A stretch of 64,000 nt of DNA from Pomphorhynchus laevis. Lineage: Eukaryota > Acanthocephala > Palaeacanthocephala > Echinorhynchida > Pomphorhynchidae. The position numbers were made by a program, and so were the translations under genes. Positions 47,926 through 58,060 of this stretch are shown here, piece by piece. Position 1 is the stretch's first letter, and each line of letters opens with the position of its first letter. Below the pieces are notes generated by a model that made no database searches, was not told where the DNA came from, and saw only the letters and a program-made list of their open reading frames with translations. The stretch is from positions 1 to 64,000 of the forward strand of contig WNNJ02002841.1 in the NCBI GenBank assembly GCA_012934845.2. Direction: 5' to 3'.

Positions 47926-48369
47926 TTGAGGAAAAGATATGGTGTTATAGTTGTCAAAGCAGGACAAAGGTCCAAAGGCGGTCGTGTGGAAAAAAGTGAA
48001 TACTGTGAGCGTGTGGAAAAAAGTGAATACTGTACAGAAGGACATCGTCATCTAAGCGATCAAACAACGTATACACGCTGCTCTGCTGCTGACCTAAACA
48101 TATGCGATATTGTCAGCAATCATCTGGACGAGATTGTCAGTAAGAAAGCAATTCAAGATAATGAAGCTAATGCTCTTAGACCACTTAACGAGCGCTGTGG
48201 ACGCTTCTACTTACTACCAAAAGTTTACATGAAGCAACGACCATTTGTGGGACGTCAAATTGTGAATTGTCTCGGAGCACTCACTGAGCTTTTATTTAGG
48301 TATGTTCATGTCAACCTTAAAGCTCTGCTACGTTACTCATCACTAATGCCAACACCAAATGGAAGCTAG
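47926..48369 (+). pseudogene. Penelope-like RT, N-terminal part
   Basis: 147 open codons: LRKRYGVIVVKAGQRSKGG, then EGHRHLSDQTTYTR (family EGxRQLSDxxTY), and GRFYLLPKVYMKQRPFVGRQ (family RFYLLPKIHKxxxPGRPIVS), ending after FRYVHVNLKALL. A 27-bp in-frame duplication repeats VEKSEYC (about 47978-48033). RT motifs with the catalytic Asp residues are absent: the sequence jumps to the endonuclease spacer within about 100 bp, so a deletion is inferred. Confidence 0.78.
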
Positions 48370-48479
48370 AATGGCACTCCAATTATAACATTTCTTCCGC
48401 TTCATCTGATACTGAACAAGATACAGACTAAGATTTGTCATGTAACCAACACTTCAAATCAATCTCCACAAGTTAAAGT

Positions 48480-48960
48480 GCGATTCAAACTGGGTATGAA
48501 AATTAGTCAATATCTATCAGGTAATTCATGTCGATTAAATGGGTGACAACCGTGCAAGGACAAACCATGCAAAACTTGTGACGTCAATGAAACTAGCACG
48601 ATTGTGAAGAGCACTGTAACTAACGGATTTGAACAGATCAAAGGTATGAGCAGTTGCAAAACTCCAGGTGTAACTTATGTAGGAACATGCTCGTTATGTG
48701 GTAAGCAATACGACGGTCAAAGCAAATTAGGTTTAGCAAGGAGATAAAATGTTAGACGGTCTTATTATCGAGCGAATAACATAAGTGATGGTGCAATAAA
48801 ACATGCAATGGAGCATCAGATTATGGACCGCATGAAATATCGCGTAGTTGACTGCAATGTTAGTGATGTGAATCAACGCCTTAAATTCGAAGCAACATTA
48901 ACAGGTCAGCTACATACAGAGACGGACTCGAGGGTGCAACTCTGATCATATTTTCAGAGA
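48480..48960 (+). pseudogene. Penelope-like GIY-YIG endonuclease, stops present
   Basis: Reads PCKDKPCKTCDVNETSTIVK (CxxxxCxxC knuckle), then GVTYVGTCSLCGKQYDGQSK (the GIY and YIG halves, where relatives have YVGQT), LGLARR, a stop, NVRRSYYRAN, and HAMEHQIMDRMKYRVVDCNV downstream. One stop after LNG (48543) and one after LARR (48745) break the frame. The domain nicks target DNA for insertion. Confidence 0.78.
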
Positions 48961-49248
48961 TACAGGATTTACATAGACGATCAATTTTGGTCATAAAATC
49001 AATTAAATTTAAAAACTTTGCGCGTGTTTCATGTTTCGACATTATTTTTATGATACTTGTGTTATTTATAGATTAAAAAGTTCTCTTGGCCGTACAGTCA
49101 AAAAATCCTGTCTTAGCACATTTATTCAATGAATTATATTGTCGAATCGCTTAGCGATCAAGGCCCGAGGTACAACTCTTCATATATATCGATGTATATA
49201 TACATCGAAATATATTTCAATGTATATTTATACATCGAAGTATATTTT

Positions 49249-49436
49249 CTTCATCATTTTGATGCTGACGTGGTCGTCTAGAATTGACATGTTGACTGAA
49301 AGTCGTGAATGAAAATCTAGTCTATCAAGCAACACCATTATATATGATGATGTTGCTTGATAGACTAGACTTTCATTAACGACTTTCAGTCAACATGTCA
49401 CTTCTAGACGACCACTTCAGCATCAAAATGATGAAG
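49249..49436. repeat. 188-bp near-perfect palindrome, ~93-bp arms
   Basis: The left arm begins CTTCATCATTTTGATGCTGA and contains GTGGTCGTCTAGAA, GTTGACTGAAAGTCGT and CTAGTCTATCAAGCAACA. The right arm is its reverse complement with about half a dozen mismatches and almost no loop. A third, diverged copy in left-arm orientation lies at about 49704-49785. Confidence 0.9.
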
Positions 49437-49440
49437 TGCA

Positions 49441-49490
49441 CGGCAGCACTCACCAGTATAATGAAGTACTCACTGGTCGTTTCGATTGCC
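49441..49490 (-). other. Hammerhead-like hairpin (remnant)
   Basis: The minus strand reads GGCAATCGAAACGACCAGTG ... ACTGGTGAGTGCTGCC: an inner ACCAGT/ACTGGT stem, with GAAAC on one side and CTGGTGAG on the other. Related to the hairpins in the 360-bp tandem units at 51.7 and 52.06 kb. No NUH cleavage triplet is placed correctly. Confidence 0.35.
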
Positions 49491-49579
49491 TGTGTGACAT
49501 TGTGAATGAAGGTGTTTCCGACACTTTGCATAATTGACTGAGGCATATGTTTTTTAGCAGACCGAATTGCTGTGCGATC

Positions 49580-49935
49580 TATCCTTAAACACTAGGCAGA
49601 GGTTGTTGCTGAATTGTCGCTGCATACGTTGGATCCTTAATGGATACGACATGATTAATGGTGGTGCACGAATGTTCTGAGTAAACAACGATCCAAGGTA
49701 TTTCCATCATTTCGATGATGAGGTGGCCGTCTAGAAGTGGCATAGTGACTGAACATGGTGAATGAATGTCCAGTATATTAAGCAACACAATTTTCTATAA
49801 ATGCCACATTTCGTAAGAAATCCCGGGTCTTTGTTTTGCTAATCTGTGCACCGTCATTATACATGCCGTATCCATTAAGGATCGATCGAGTCAGCGACAA
49901 TTCAGCAACAATATCTACCTAGTTTTAAAGGATGG
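49580..49935. repeat. Inverted repeat, ~90-bp arms
   Basis: 49580-49672 (TAGGCAGAGGTTGTTGCTGA, ATTGTCGCTG, CCTTAATGGATACGACATG) matches the reverse complement of 49848-49935 with scattered changes. The loop holds the third copy of the 49.25-kb palindrome arm. Probably rearranged pieces of the Penelope-like terminal repeat. Confidence 0.75.
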
Positions 49936-50002
49936 TCCGCTTTTCGAGCTTTAAAAACTTTTTAAGCGTGTCTTAAGGTGCCTATGTATGATTATTAAAG
50001 CC

Positions 50003-50045
50003 ACAGTAGTGATGAGCTTTGTTAGAGCGAAACGCGTTTACAGTT
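50003..50045 (+). ncRNA. Hammerhead ribozyme, decayed copy 1
   Basis: ACAGTA, then GTGATGA (core C changed to G), stem II with loop, GAAAC, GCGTT and TACAGT. Stem I has a mismatch. Expected inactive. Confidence 0.65.
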
Positions 50046-50464
50046 GTTGAAGTTTGTCGTCACACATTGAATGACTGGGCATACGTTGCGACTTTGAATA
50101 TTGCTAGAATAATTCGGTTATATTTCTTGGTCTGATGAGAATATATAGAATGCTGCGTGGTGTTTATGCCTCCTCATGAGGAAAACAGTGATTTATTTAT
50201 GAGTACACCATTGGGTGTCCTTGGCCAGGTGTAACAACAAATTATATTGTATATATTTGTAAACTTGAAAGTGTCCCTGTAAAACAGCAATTCTATTAAA
50301 AGGAATTTAGTGCATGATGCATGGTTAAACCGCAATACGCACTACCATGCACATAGCTTATGCTAAATTCCCTCTAATGATTCAGATTAAGGGTAGTTCT
50401 GTTTTTCGAGCTTTAGACATTGTTTAAGCGTGTGTTAAGGTGTCTATGGATGATTATTAAAGTC

Positions 50465-50506
50465 ACGGTACTGATGAGCTCTGTTAGAGCGAAACGCGTC
50501 TACCGT
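50465..50506 (+). ncRNA. Hammerhead ribozyme, intact core (copy 2)
   Basis: Stem I ACGGTA/TACCGT (6 bp), core CTGATGA, stem II GCTC/GAGC with loop TGTTA, then GAAAC-GC-GT as a minimal 2-bp stem III with a 2-nt loop, and a GTC cleavage triplet. Predicted self-cleavage lies between 50500 and 50501. The very short stem III is typical of hammerheads in Penelope-like elements, where activity often needs a dimer. Confidence 0.85.
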
Positions 50507-50928
50507 TGTTGAAGTTTGTCGTCACACATAAGATGACTGGGCATACGTATTGATTTTAAATATTGCGAGAATAATTCAGTTCTATTTCTTGGTCTGATGA
50601 GGATATATAGAATGCTGCGTGGTGTTTATTCCTCCTCGTGAGCAAAACATAGTGATTTATTTATGAGTACACCATTGGTTGTCCCAGGGCAGGTGTAACA
50701 ACAAATTATATTTTATATATTTGCACACTTTTAAGTGTCCCTGTTAAACAGCATTTCTATTAAAAAGAATTTAGTGCCTGATGCATTGTTAAACTGTAAT
50801 AGTCACTGCCATGCACAGAGCTTATGCTAAATTCCCTCCGATGATTCAGATTAAGGGTAGTTCTGTTTTTCGAGCTTTAAACACTGTTTAAGCGTGTGTT
50901 AAGGTGCCTATAGATGATTATAGAAGTC

Positions 50929-50970
50929 ACGGTACTGATGAGCTCCGTAAGAGCGAAACGCGTCTACCGT
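50929..50970 (+). ncRNA. Hammerhead ribozyme, intact core (copy 3)
   Basis: Same structure as copy 2: ACGGTA/TACCGT, CTGATGA, GCTC/GAGC with loop CGTAA (two loop changes, stem kept), GAAAC GC GTC. Predicted cleavage between 50964 and 50965, 464 nt after the site in copy 2, which is the unit length an excised RNA would have. Confidence 0.85.
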
Positions 50971-51112
50971 TGTTGAAGTTTGTCGTCACACATAGGATGA
51001 CTGGGCATACGTAGCGACTTTAAATATTGCGAGAATAATTCAGTTCTATTTCTTGGTCTGATGAGGATATATAGAATGCTGCGTGGTGTTTATGCCTCAT
51101 CATGAGGAAACA

Positions 51113-51115
<3 letters not shown>

Positions 51116-51179
<64 letters not shown>
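51116..51179. repeat. (TA)n microsatellite
   Basis: About 64 bp of uninterrupted TA. It cuts off the third 463-bp unit. Confidence 0.95.
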
Positions 51180-51182
<3 letters not shown>

Positions 51183-51276
51183 ATTTTATTGTTCTTCTGC
51201 TGCTTATTTACATATGGAATATAATATAATCGATCGTAGCAAACGATCAGCAGTGATGGGTATTCCTATTTTCTCT

Positions 51277-51278
<2 letters not shown>

Positions 51279-51331
<53 letters not shown>
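51279..51331. repeat. (TA)n microsatellite
   Basis: About 53 bp of uninterrupted AT. Confidence 0.95.
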
Positions 51332-51332
<1 letters not shown>

Positions 51333-51339
51333 CAATATT

Positions 51340-52138
51340 TATACTTATCACTAGCGTGAACTACCATCAGTCGTTTCGGCTGCCTTGTGATATATTAAGA
51401 AGGCATATTCGAGAATTTGCTTACGTGGTAGCATGGACATTGCCTCTTTATACTAACCATGTGCTTTCCGGATCATCCTAATTTTATTCAGCAGGAATTT
51501 TACATGTTGTCGTTGCTTGCTTTCTCACAGGATCCTTTGAAGGGTACATTTTTATAATTTTTAATCTGATTGTGTTAAACTGTGCTCCGGGAGCTAATAA
51601 ACTTCAGTTTTATAATTGTAAATGTTGTCAAAAACCGGAGTTCGATTACAAGTAGAGCAGACTCCCTTATCACTCCTAGATGAGCTGATGGTAGCCGGCA
51701 GCACTCATCAGTAGGGTGAACTACCATCAGTCGTTTCGGCTGCCTTGTGATATATTAAGAAGGCATCTCCGAGAATTCGCTAACGTGGTAGCATGGGCCT
51801 AGCCTCTTTATACTAACCATGTGCTTTCCGGATTATTCTAATTTTATTCAGCAGGAATTTTACATGCTCTCGTTGCTTGATTTCTCCCAGGATCCTTTGA
51901 AGGATACATTTTTATAGTTTTAAATCTGATTGTCTTAAACTGTGCTCCGGGAGCTAATAAGCTTCAGTTTTATAATTGTAAATGTTGCAGAAAACCGGAG
52001 TTCGATTACAAATAGAGCAGACTTCCTTATCACACCTAGATGAGCTTATGGTAGTCGGCAGCACTCATCAGTAGGTTGAACTACCATCAGTCGTTTCGGC
52101 TGCCTTGGGATATATTAAGAAGGTATATCCGAGCCTTC
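51340..52138 (-). repeat. Tandem 360-bp repeat, 2.2 units, with hairpins
   Basis: The block GTGAACTACCATCAGTCGTT starts near 51357, 51717 and 52077. Units share TATTAAGAAGGCAT, TACTAACCATGTGCTTTCCG, AACTGTGCTCCGGGAGCTAA and GGAGTTCGATTACAA and differ at a few percent of sites. At each junction the minus strand forms GGCAGC/GCTGCC around GAAACGA and CTGATGAG (51697-51744, 52057-52104). Confidence 0.85.
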
Positions 52139-52182
52139 TTTATATATACTAGATTAAAAATTCTTTGCTTATAACTGCATAC

Positions 52183-52222
52183 AATTGATTAAGGCCGCTT
52201 GGCCGAAACGTCTTGAATCTCA
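52183..52222 (+). other. Decayed hammerhead-like motif
   Basis: TTGATTAA, GGCC-GCTT-GGCC stem-loop, GAAACGTC, TTGAATC. Stem II and GAAAC are good; the CTGATGA core is changed to TTGATTA and stem I is not found. Confidence 0.35.
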
Positions 52223-52313
52223 TTTTGTGCAATTTTCCTGTTTTTATTATTTCTGAAGAAAATATATGGCCGAATCACATTGTGATCCAGGATCGCGATC
52301 GCTACGGTATTTA

Positions 52314-52315
<2 letters not shown>

Positions 52316-52403
<88 letters not shown>
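52316..52403. repeat. (TA)n microsatellite
   Basis: About 88 bp of uninterrupted TA, flanked on both sides by the words CGCTACGGTATTTACCATAT. Long Tyr-Ile reading frames over it are artefacts. Confidence 0.95.
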
Positions 52404-52405
<2 letters not shown>

Positions 52406-52639
52406 CTACAGTATATATCGCTACGGTATTTACCATATGTATAGTATAATATCATGAAGATCGATTAGAATCGGACTGGTGATCGTGCTATGGATGCTTA
52501 ACAACCTTTAAAGAATAATAACCTTACGTAAGGTTGTCGTAACAACCTTACGACAACCTTCGACAACCTTAGGACGACAGTTCTGCTGTGGAATTTGACA
52601 GTTTTGACGGCTATTTTGTAATACGATAGGATGTCTTAA

Positions 52640-54236
52640 GAGTTTGTCTTAGGAGTTTGCCAATCAACACATTGATTGCGATAATGGGTGCAATATATGT
52701 ATTTTAGTCACCATTCCTTTGGTCAGTCTATCCACTTACGCCGATAGACTATTTATGTGCGGTTTTTGTTGTGCAACATATTTTGGATCAACAAGTACCC
52801 TGAATAAACTTGTGGTTAAGGACACAGAAAAAGTTTCACTATTAAACAGCTCATTCTGCCATCAAGCGTTTCAGATGAACAGTGTACCGCAAACACCTCA
52901 ACTGTTTTTTCTTCGCCTACATTAAGTTTGATTACTTATTTAAATATTCTAAGGAATTCTAGCAATATAAGGACTTCAATTGTTTCAACTTCGCCAGTTG
53001 TCACACACACATCAGATTTCCAGTCAGGTTCAAGCCATCCTCAACATACACTCGTCACCCGCTCTAATTATGATTACAATAATACATTTGTACCCTCTTC
53101 GCATAGCAACATCTCACCTTTGCGAAATCCAATAGGTCACTGATAAAGGTAATGTACCTGTTTCGACGTTTTCAATTAGTGATATTACAATAGCTCATTC
53201 TGATGATCCGTCGGTGACCAATCACAGTTCAACCAAATCAGATCACGATATTTCCGTTACTATGATTCATACGACGATAAATCGTTAGAGACAACATCGA
53301 TGTTTGAAACAAGTAGAAAAATAAGATCGTTCTCATTGCCTTCTAATAGCTAATTTGCTTGAATTATTTGATTGAAGTCACTCAACAGCCTCGCCTGCCT
53401 AGATCACGACGTCAACTCATTTAAACAAATTTTATCTCACCTGTCAATTTCCTTTCTACTCCAGGACAAGGACATTCGAGTTCTTAACCTGATTAGGTAA
53501 GGAAAATGGAAAACAGAGCGGACATAACCTCGACTTCTGAAAGTCTTGTTAGATAATTCTGATGTATGTAGTCTCTTTTTAAAGCATTCATCCGCCTTAA
53601 AAGGTTCTGGTTTGAGGCTCCTGAAATACCTATCGTTTGACGATAAAAATAAACTGAAGGAAGCACAAAAGGAGCTTAATAGACGTATGTATGAAGAAGA
53701 ATACAACATCCATATCAAAAATTTTCAGGTAGTGTGGTACAGAGTATCCACTCTGTTTCGAGTATTTCAGGGCAAAGTTGTTCGGGTCAATACTGTTGTG
53801 CCTCTCTACGCTCGAATCAAAGTATAGTCCCTGTTGTGAAGCATATATTGCCCTTCAAGATTACACACACTATCATTTTGCATGCACATCATCGGTTCAT
53901 CATTTACACAACACGATTTCTATTATGTACACAAATATTTTAAGTTACAACAAAATTAGATGAATTCTTTGCTAGTGAACAAATCAACCCCTGATATGAT
54001 AGCAATCATTGAAACCTGGTTCAATGTCGATGTTTAGAATAGCGAATTCAGTATTCCTGGTTATTCGCTTGAACGTGCTGATTAGGATACTTCCAAGGCC
54101 GATGGAGTAATTGTATATGTTAAACATCCACTGTTGATGAATGTTGTCGAATCTTCTTCGGGGCTGAAAGATTGCTGTGAATATATGTGGGTTATCTATA
54201 TCAGGTTTTCTTCAATCTACTCTCCGCATTGCCATT
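52640..54236 (+). mobile_element. LINE E, 5' part (ORF1 and start of endonuclease)
   Basis: Plus strand. ORF1 end: DIRVLNLIR...VLLDNSDVCSLFLKHSSAL, LRLLKYLSFDDKNKLKEAQK and ELNRRMYEEEYNIHIKNF (about 53480-53720), matching the C-terminal part of L2/CR1/Jockey-type ORF1 proteins. Endonuclease start: NSLLVNKSTPDMIAIIETWF and DGVIVYVKHPLL (about 53960-54150), in more than one frame. It is cut off at 54236, where the 3' end of minus-strand LINE F begins, so F probably inserted here. 52.7-53.15 kb (Ser/Thr-rich frames) may be the rest of ORF1. Confidence 0.65.
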
Positions 54237-54879
54237 TTTTACGGTCCCCCACGTCCCCAGTTGGGAAGGAGCCCCACATCCCCAGTTGGGAAGTTGATTG
54301 GCGTATATGAATGGGCAGATGGTTCCACGATAGAGGAGCAGCCACCAAGAAGGAGCGGAGTCCAAAGGAGGTAGAGTAGTTTGGGACATGTAAAAGAAGG
54401 GAATTACAGGAACGCAAGGAACAGTAAACAGGACGAGAATTATCAAAAAAGGAAGGTTGAGAAATGAAGGGGTATGAAAAGTTACAAGGCGGAAAGCAAC
54501 GATAAGAAGACGAATTTGAACACGACAATAAATTGTAGGCAAATCGAGAGAAGCAAGATGGTAGGATGTATGATCAAAACGACGAAGACGGAGGAGAATT
54601 CGGACGGCTGCGTTGACGAAGTGTTGTAAGGAAAGAAGAGTGGCTTTAGGTGAGTTGGAAAATAGACTAAGACAATAATCGAGTCTAGAAAAAGGAGAGA
54701 AGATATGAGAGTCATACGAGAAGGGAAATCGATCAATCTACAAATTTGACGAAGGTTGCGGACAATCAAGGTAGATGAGCGTACTTTGTCTCTATAGAAA
54801 GGTTTAATTGAAAGTATGTTGTCGAATGGTAGCCTAGGGAAACGACATTGCCTACGATAGGAAGAATTGTAGAATTTAA

Positions 54880-56174
54880 TTATACAGAGGGAGGTTCAAT
54901 GACGAAGCGTCGAGGAAGGATCCACATTATTTTTGATTTATTAGGACTCAAAGAAAGACGAAGAGAAGAAAGATGATTGAAAATTGAGGCAAAACAGTTG
55001 AAAGCAGAAACACTAAGATCATGAATGCGATAAGCATGTGCGTGAGCATAGATGAGAATGTCATCAGCATATTGCATAACATGGAAGTTAAATGTATGAG
55101 AAATCGAAGACAAATCACCGAGAAGAAGAGAGAAAAGCATAGGGCCTAATACGGAGCCTTGTGGAACACCGGACGGGATGGATGAAGGACGGGAGAGAAG
55201 GGTTAGCATAAACGCGAAATGTATGAATTGATAGATATGAAGAAAACCATGATATAGTGGGTAAAGAGAAACCATACTCATGACGAAGGCGATGGAGAAG
55301 AATCGAGTGATCGACGATGTCAAGAGCAGACGATAGATCAAGAGAAACTATGACACTACATAATCTATGATCGCGCGATATGGGTAAGTCGTTATAAACT
55401 TTAATACGGGCAATTTCGAGAGTGATTAGAGCGAAAAGCGGCTTGGAAGGGAGGAAATAAATTGGAAGAAAAGAGATATGTATTAACTTGCTTGAGAACG
55501 AGACGTTCAAGGAGTTTAGAAGGTTGAGAGAATTGAGATAGGCCGGTACGAAGATAGTAGTGAGGAGTCGAGAGATTGTTTTTCGATGAGAGGACGAACA
55601 GTAGCGCATTTCCAGATGGAAGGAAATGTAGAAAATAATTATCTCACCTTAGGAAGGGTGAGATAGAGGAGCAGATATTTTTAAGCAAGTGAGTGGGAAT
55701 TGGGTCAGAAGGAGAGGTTTTATTAGGTAATGACAGCAGAACCGAAGAAACTTTATCAGACGAAACGGGAAGAAGGTGGAATAGTTCTGGGAGGGAAGTA
55801 TAAAAAGAGAAGAGTGGGTACAAGGGGGCTATGGGTAGTAGGGAAAGTAAATTAGATAGCTTAGTTTGTAGATAAGAAGAAAATTCATTAGGATTTATAT
55901 TACCAGGGGTAGATGATCGTGAAAAAATCGAGTTTAAGATTTTCCAATGAGATTTAGAGTTGGAAGATGACTCGAGTTGATTTCGCCAAAAGAGAATACG
56001 TTTAGTACGTACAAGAATGAGATGTGAACGGCGTAGAGAAAAGTAGGAATCACGGAGATTTTGAGGGAGTGAGTTGGGAGAACGTTTAAGAAAGCGATTA
56101 TACACACGAAAGGAGTAACGGAGTCGACGCTTAGAAATACTACAGTCAGAATCGAACCAGGGAGCATGGCGCAA
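54880..56174 (-). pseudogene. LINE F reverse transcriptase, frameshifted
   Basis: Starts APWFDSDCSISKRRLRYSFR (56165). Then KTSPSDPIPTHLLKNICSSI, LLERLVLKQV, FRSNHS, VSLDLSSALDIVDHSILLHR (first Asp), SGVPQGSVLGPMLFSLLLGD and HVMQYADDILIYAHAHAYRI (YADD intact, about 55070), ending LSLSPNKSKIMWI. The frames used are 56174-55644, 55609-55115 and 55341-54880. The nearly complete motif set means a consensus of this family could be rebuilt by comparison with other copies. Confidence 0.85.
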
Positions 56175-56219
56175 GCGCTGAGAACGTCGGAGTCGACTAG
56201 GCAGAAGGATATTGAGGAT

Positions 56220-57217
56220 CTACGTAAGTTCAGAATCAAACATAATGCAGAGATCATTGGGAGAGAGATAGTTAAGAGGAAGTGAAAAGAGTGAAGAATT
56301 GAGTAAGGCTGTGCAGAGAATATGGATATCGAGAAGTTTCCAGGGTCGACTTGGTGTGGATAATGGTAGAGGCGGGGAAGGAGGAAGGGGACGAGTAAGA
56401 GTAAGTGGCAAGGAAATGATCGGACAAACCAGGATCAGTAATTGACAAGGAGGTATAGTCATTGAAGCAGTTAGGAACAGCAATGATGTCGAGAGCACCG
56501 TCGAGAATATGAGTTGGGCTTGTTGAAAGTAATTTATAGTTAAAATCAGAAAAAAAGATTAGTTAAAGTGATAGAGTTAGAGTCAGCCGGGCAATCAAGA
56601 CCAATGTTAAAGTCACCAAGAACAAAACAATGAGTATAAGACAATATACATTGAGAAAGAATATCTGCCCGCTCGCCAAAGAACATACGAGAGGGGCAGC
56701 TGAGCCTGGACAGTATATAATCACAAGTTCGAGAGGGAAAGAAGTTGATGATCTGCATATTAGCAATTAGAAAGAAGTGTAACGGATGCTAGCATTTATT
56801 TTACGTAGAGACGTTGGGTGACGAGCAATTGCAACGACACCGTCATGGTTAGAAGCAGTAGGTGTGGAAGAGACAATTGGACGAGCTGATTTAACTTGAG
56901 AACAACAGGAGCGACATTGACGACGAATAGCAAGATCGTCAGAGTCAGAGTGCCATGATTCGGTAATGCTGAAGAATATCGATAGATAATCGATCGAAGA
57001 TATCAATGAGCATATCAGCTTTATGAAGAATGGAGCGAGTGTTAAAATGACAAAGTCGTAAAGTATGTTGTGGAGCGAGATCGACTAGCAAAGAAGATTG
57101 GGGGAGAGACGGGACGCCATCGGATTTTGGGTCTCGTGGGTACGACGTGAAAATTTCCGTTGATTTTACGGATTGATAGAGATGACTCACAGTTTGTTTC
57201 AAGTCGATGTTTCTCAA
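56220..57217 (-). pseudogene. LINE F apurinic-type endonuclease, frameshifted
   Basis: LRLCHFNTRSILHKADMLID (about 57120), ITESWHSDSDDLAIRR (family TETW), HDGVVAIARH (family GGGVAIY), then CDYILSRLS and CFVLGDFNIGLDCP (about 56620) with the GDFN motif, and the end THILDGALDIIAVP, DPGLSDHF (about 56500-56430). The motifs are in the right order but in different frames. Confidence 0.8.
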
Positions 57218-57689
57218 TGCGAGCTTAATTTAGCTGGGCGATATCATAAGGAGAGCGGTCAGGAAAGATACGACAAGTAGATGAAGTGGTAAGAAGTTTA
57301 AAACGTTGGGAGAGTACCGAAAAATCATGTGAACTTTGTCGGAAAACGATTTTTAAGAGTGGAGGACTGAGATGGTTGGATTTAGTAGATTTGTTTAAAC
57401 GAATACAGGATACAGGAGAGATATTATTGAAGAGGGGTGGGTTATTATCAGGAAGAATGGTTGCTAGGATAGACCTGAAAGCAGATACATCATCATCGAG
57501 GCGAGATTGTGGAGAAGCAGATTCGGAAAGCTTTAAATTTGTTATGATAATACAGCGATCGCGCGAAGGGAAACGATTTCGTGGAAGTGGTAGACGGACA
57601 AATCTGCTAGGAGTCGAGGCAGATGAGCAGATATAAGTGGAAATGACAGTGGTGCTTGATAGAGAATTAAGATTGTTGGAGCAAGTGTG

Positions 57690-58060
57690 ATAGGAGTGGG
57701 TGTTAAATCGGTTGATCGGAGATATGACTGGAGATGATTTTGAAGGATGTAAATTATTTGGAAGTGATACGTGGGAAATAGAATAAGGAGAATTAAGATA
57801 TGTTGGGGCATGTGTGACAGGAGTAGAGTGTTGAATTAGTTGATCGGAAATGTTACTGGAAATGATTTCGCCGGAAGAATGTAGATTATTGGAAAGTGAT
57901 ACGTGTGAGGTAGAGTAAAGAGAATTAAGATAGGCTGGAGCATGTCACATGAGTTTTGAATCGGTTGATCGGAGATGTTACTGGATATGATTTTTACGGA
58001 ATTATGTAAATTATTTAGAAGTGATACGTGGGAGGTAGAGTAAGGAGTACGTGAAGAGAA
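57690..58060 (-). repeat. ~126-bp internal tandem repeat in LINE F 5' region
   Basis: GTTGATCGGA begins at 57711, 57839 and 57964, each followed by GGAGATG..ACTGGA(A/G)ATGATTT, ..TGTAAATTATT.. and GTGATACGTG(G/T)GA. The period is close to 42 codons, suggesting the repeat expanded in a translated ORF1. Confidence 0.75.

Larger units (their letters stand above)
47880..51117 (+). mobile_element. Penelope-like element with tandem hammerhead-bearing repeats
   Basis: Order: RT N-terminal part (47926-48369), a gap where the RT palm has been lost, a C-rich knuckle and GIY-YIG endonuclease (about 48480-48960), a rearranged region with long inverted repeats (49249-49935), and a tandem array of ~463-bp units (49925-51117), each with a hammerhead ribozyme motif. 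Penelope-like elements are known to combine RT with GIY-YIG, to insert as tandem copies with pseudo-LTRs, and to carry short-stem-III hammerheads there; this locus shows all of these traits. Not active: RT palm missing and stops in the endonuclease. Confidence 0.8.
49925..51117 (+). repeat. Tandem ~463-bp repeat, 2.6 units (pseudo-LTR array)
   Basis: Units start near 49928, 50391 and 50851, each with TTCGAGCTTTA, AAGCGTGT, GATGATTAT, the hammerhead, GTTGAAGTTTGTCGTCACAC, ATGACTGGGCATACGT, TTCTTGGTCTGATGAG and ATAGAATGCTGCGTGGTGTT. The third unit stops at AACAGTGAT, where a (TA)n tract begins. Units 2 and 3 are closer to each other than to unit 1. Confidence 0.9.

Noticed and set aside
49585-49788. 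Minus-strand ORF of 67 codons
   Set aside because: Falls across the inverted repeat at 49.58-49.94 kb; explained as repeat sequence.
52189-52457. Long Tyr-Ile reading frames on both strands
   Set aside because: They are translations of the (TA)n tract at 52316-52403, not genes.
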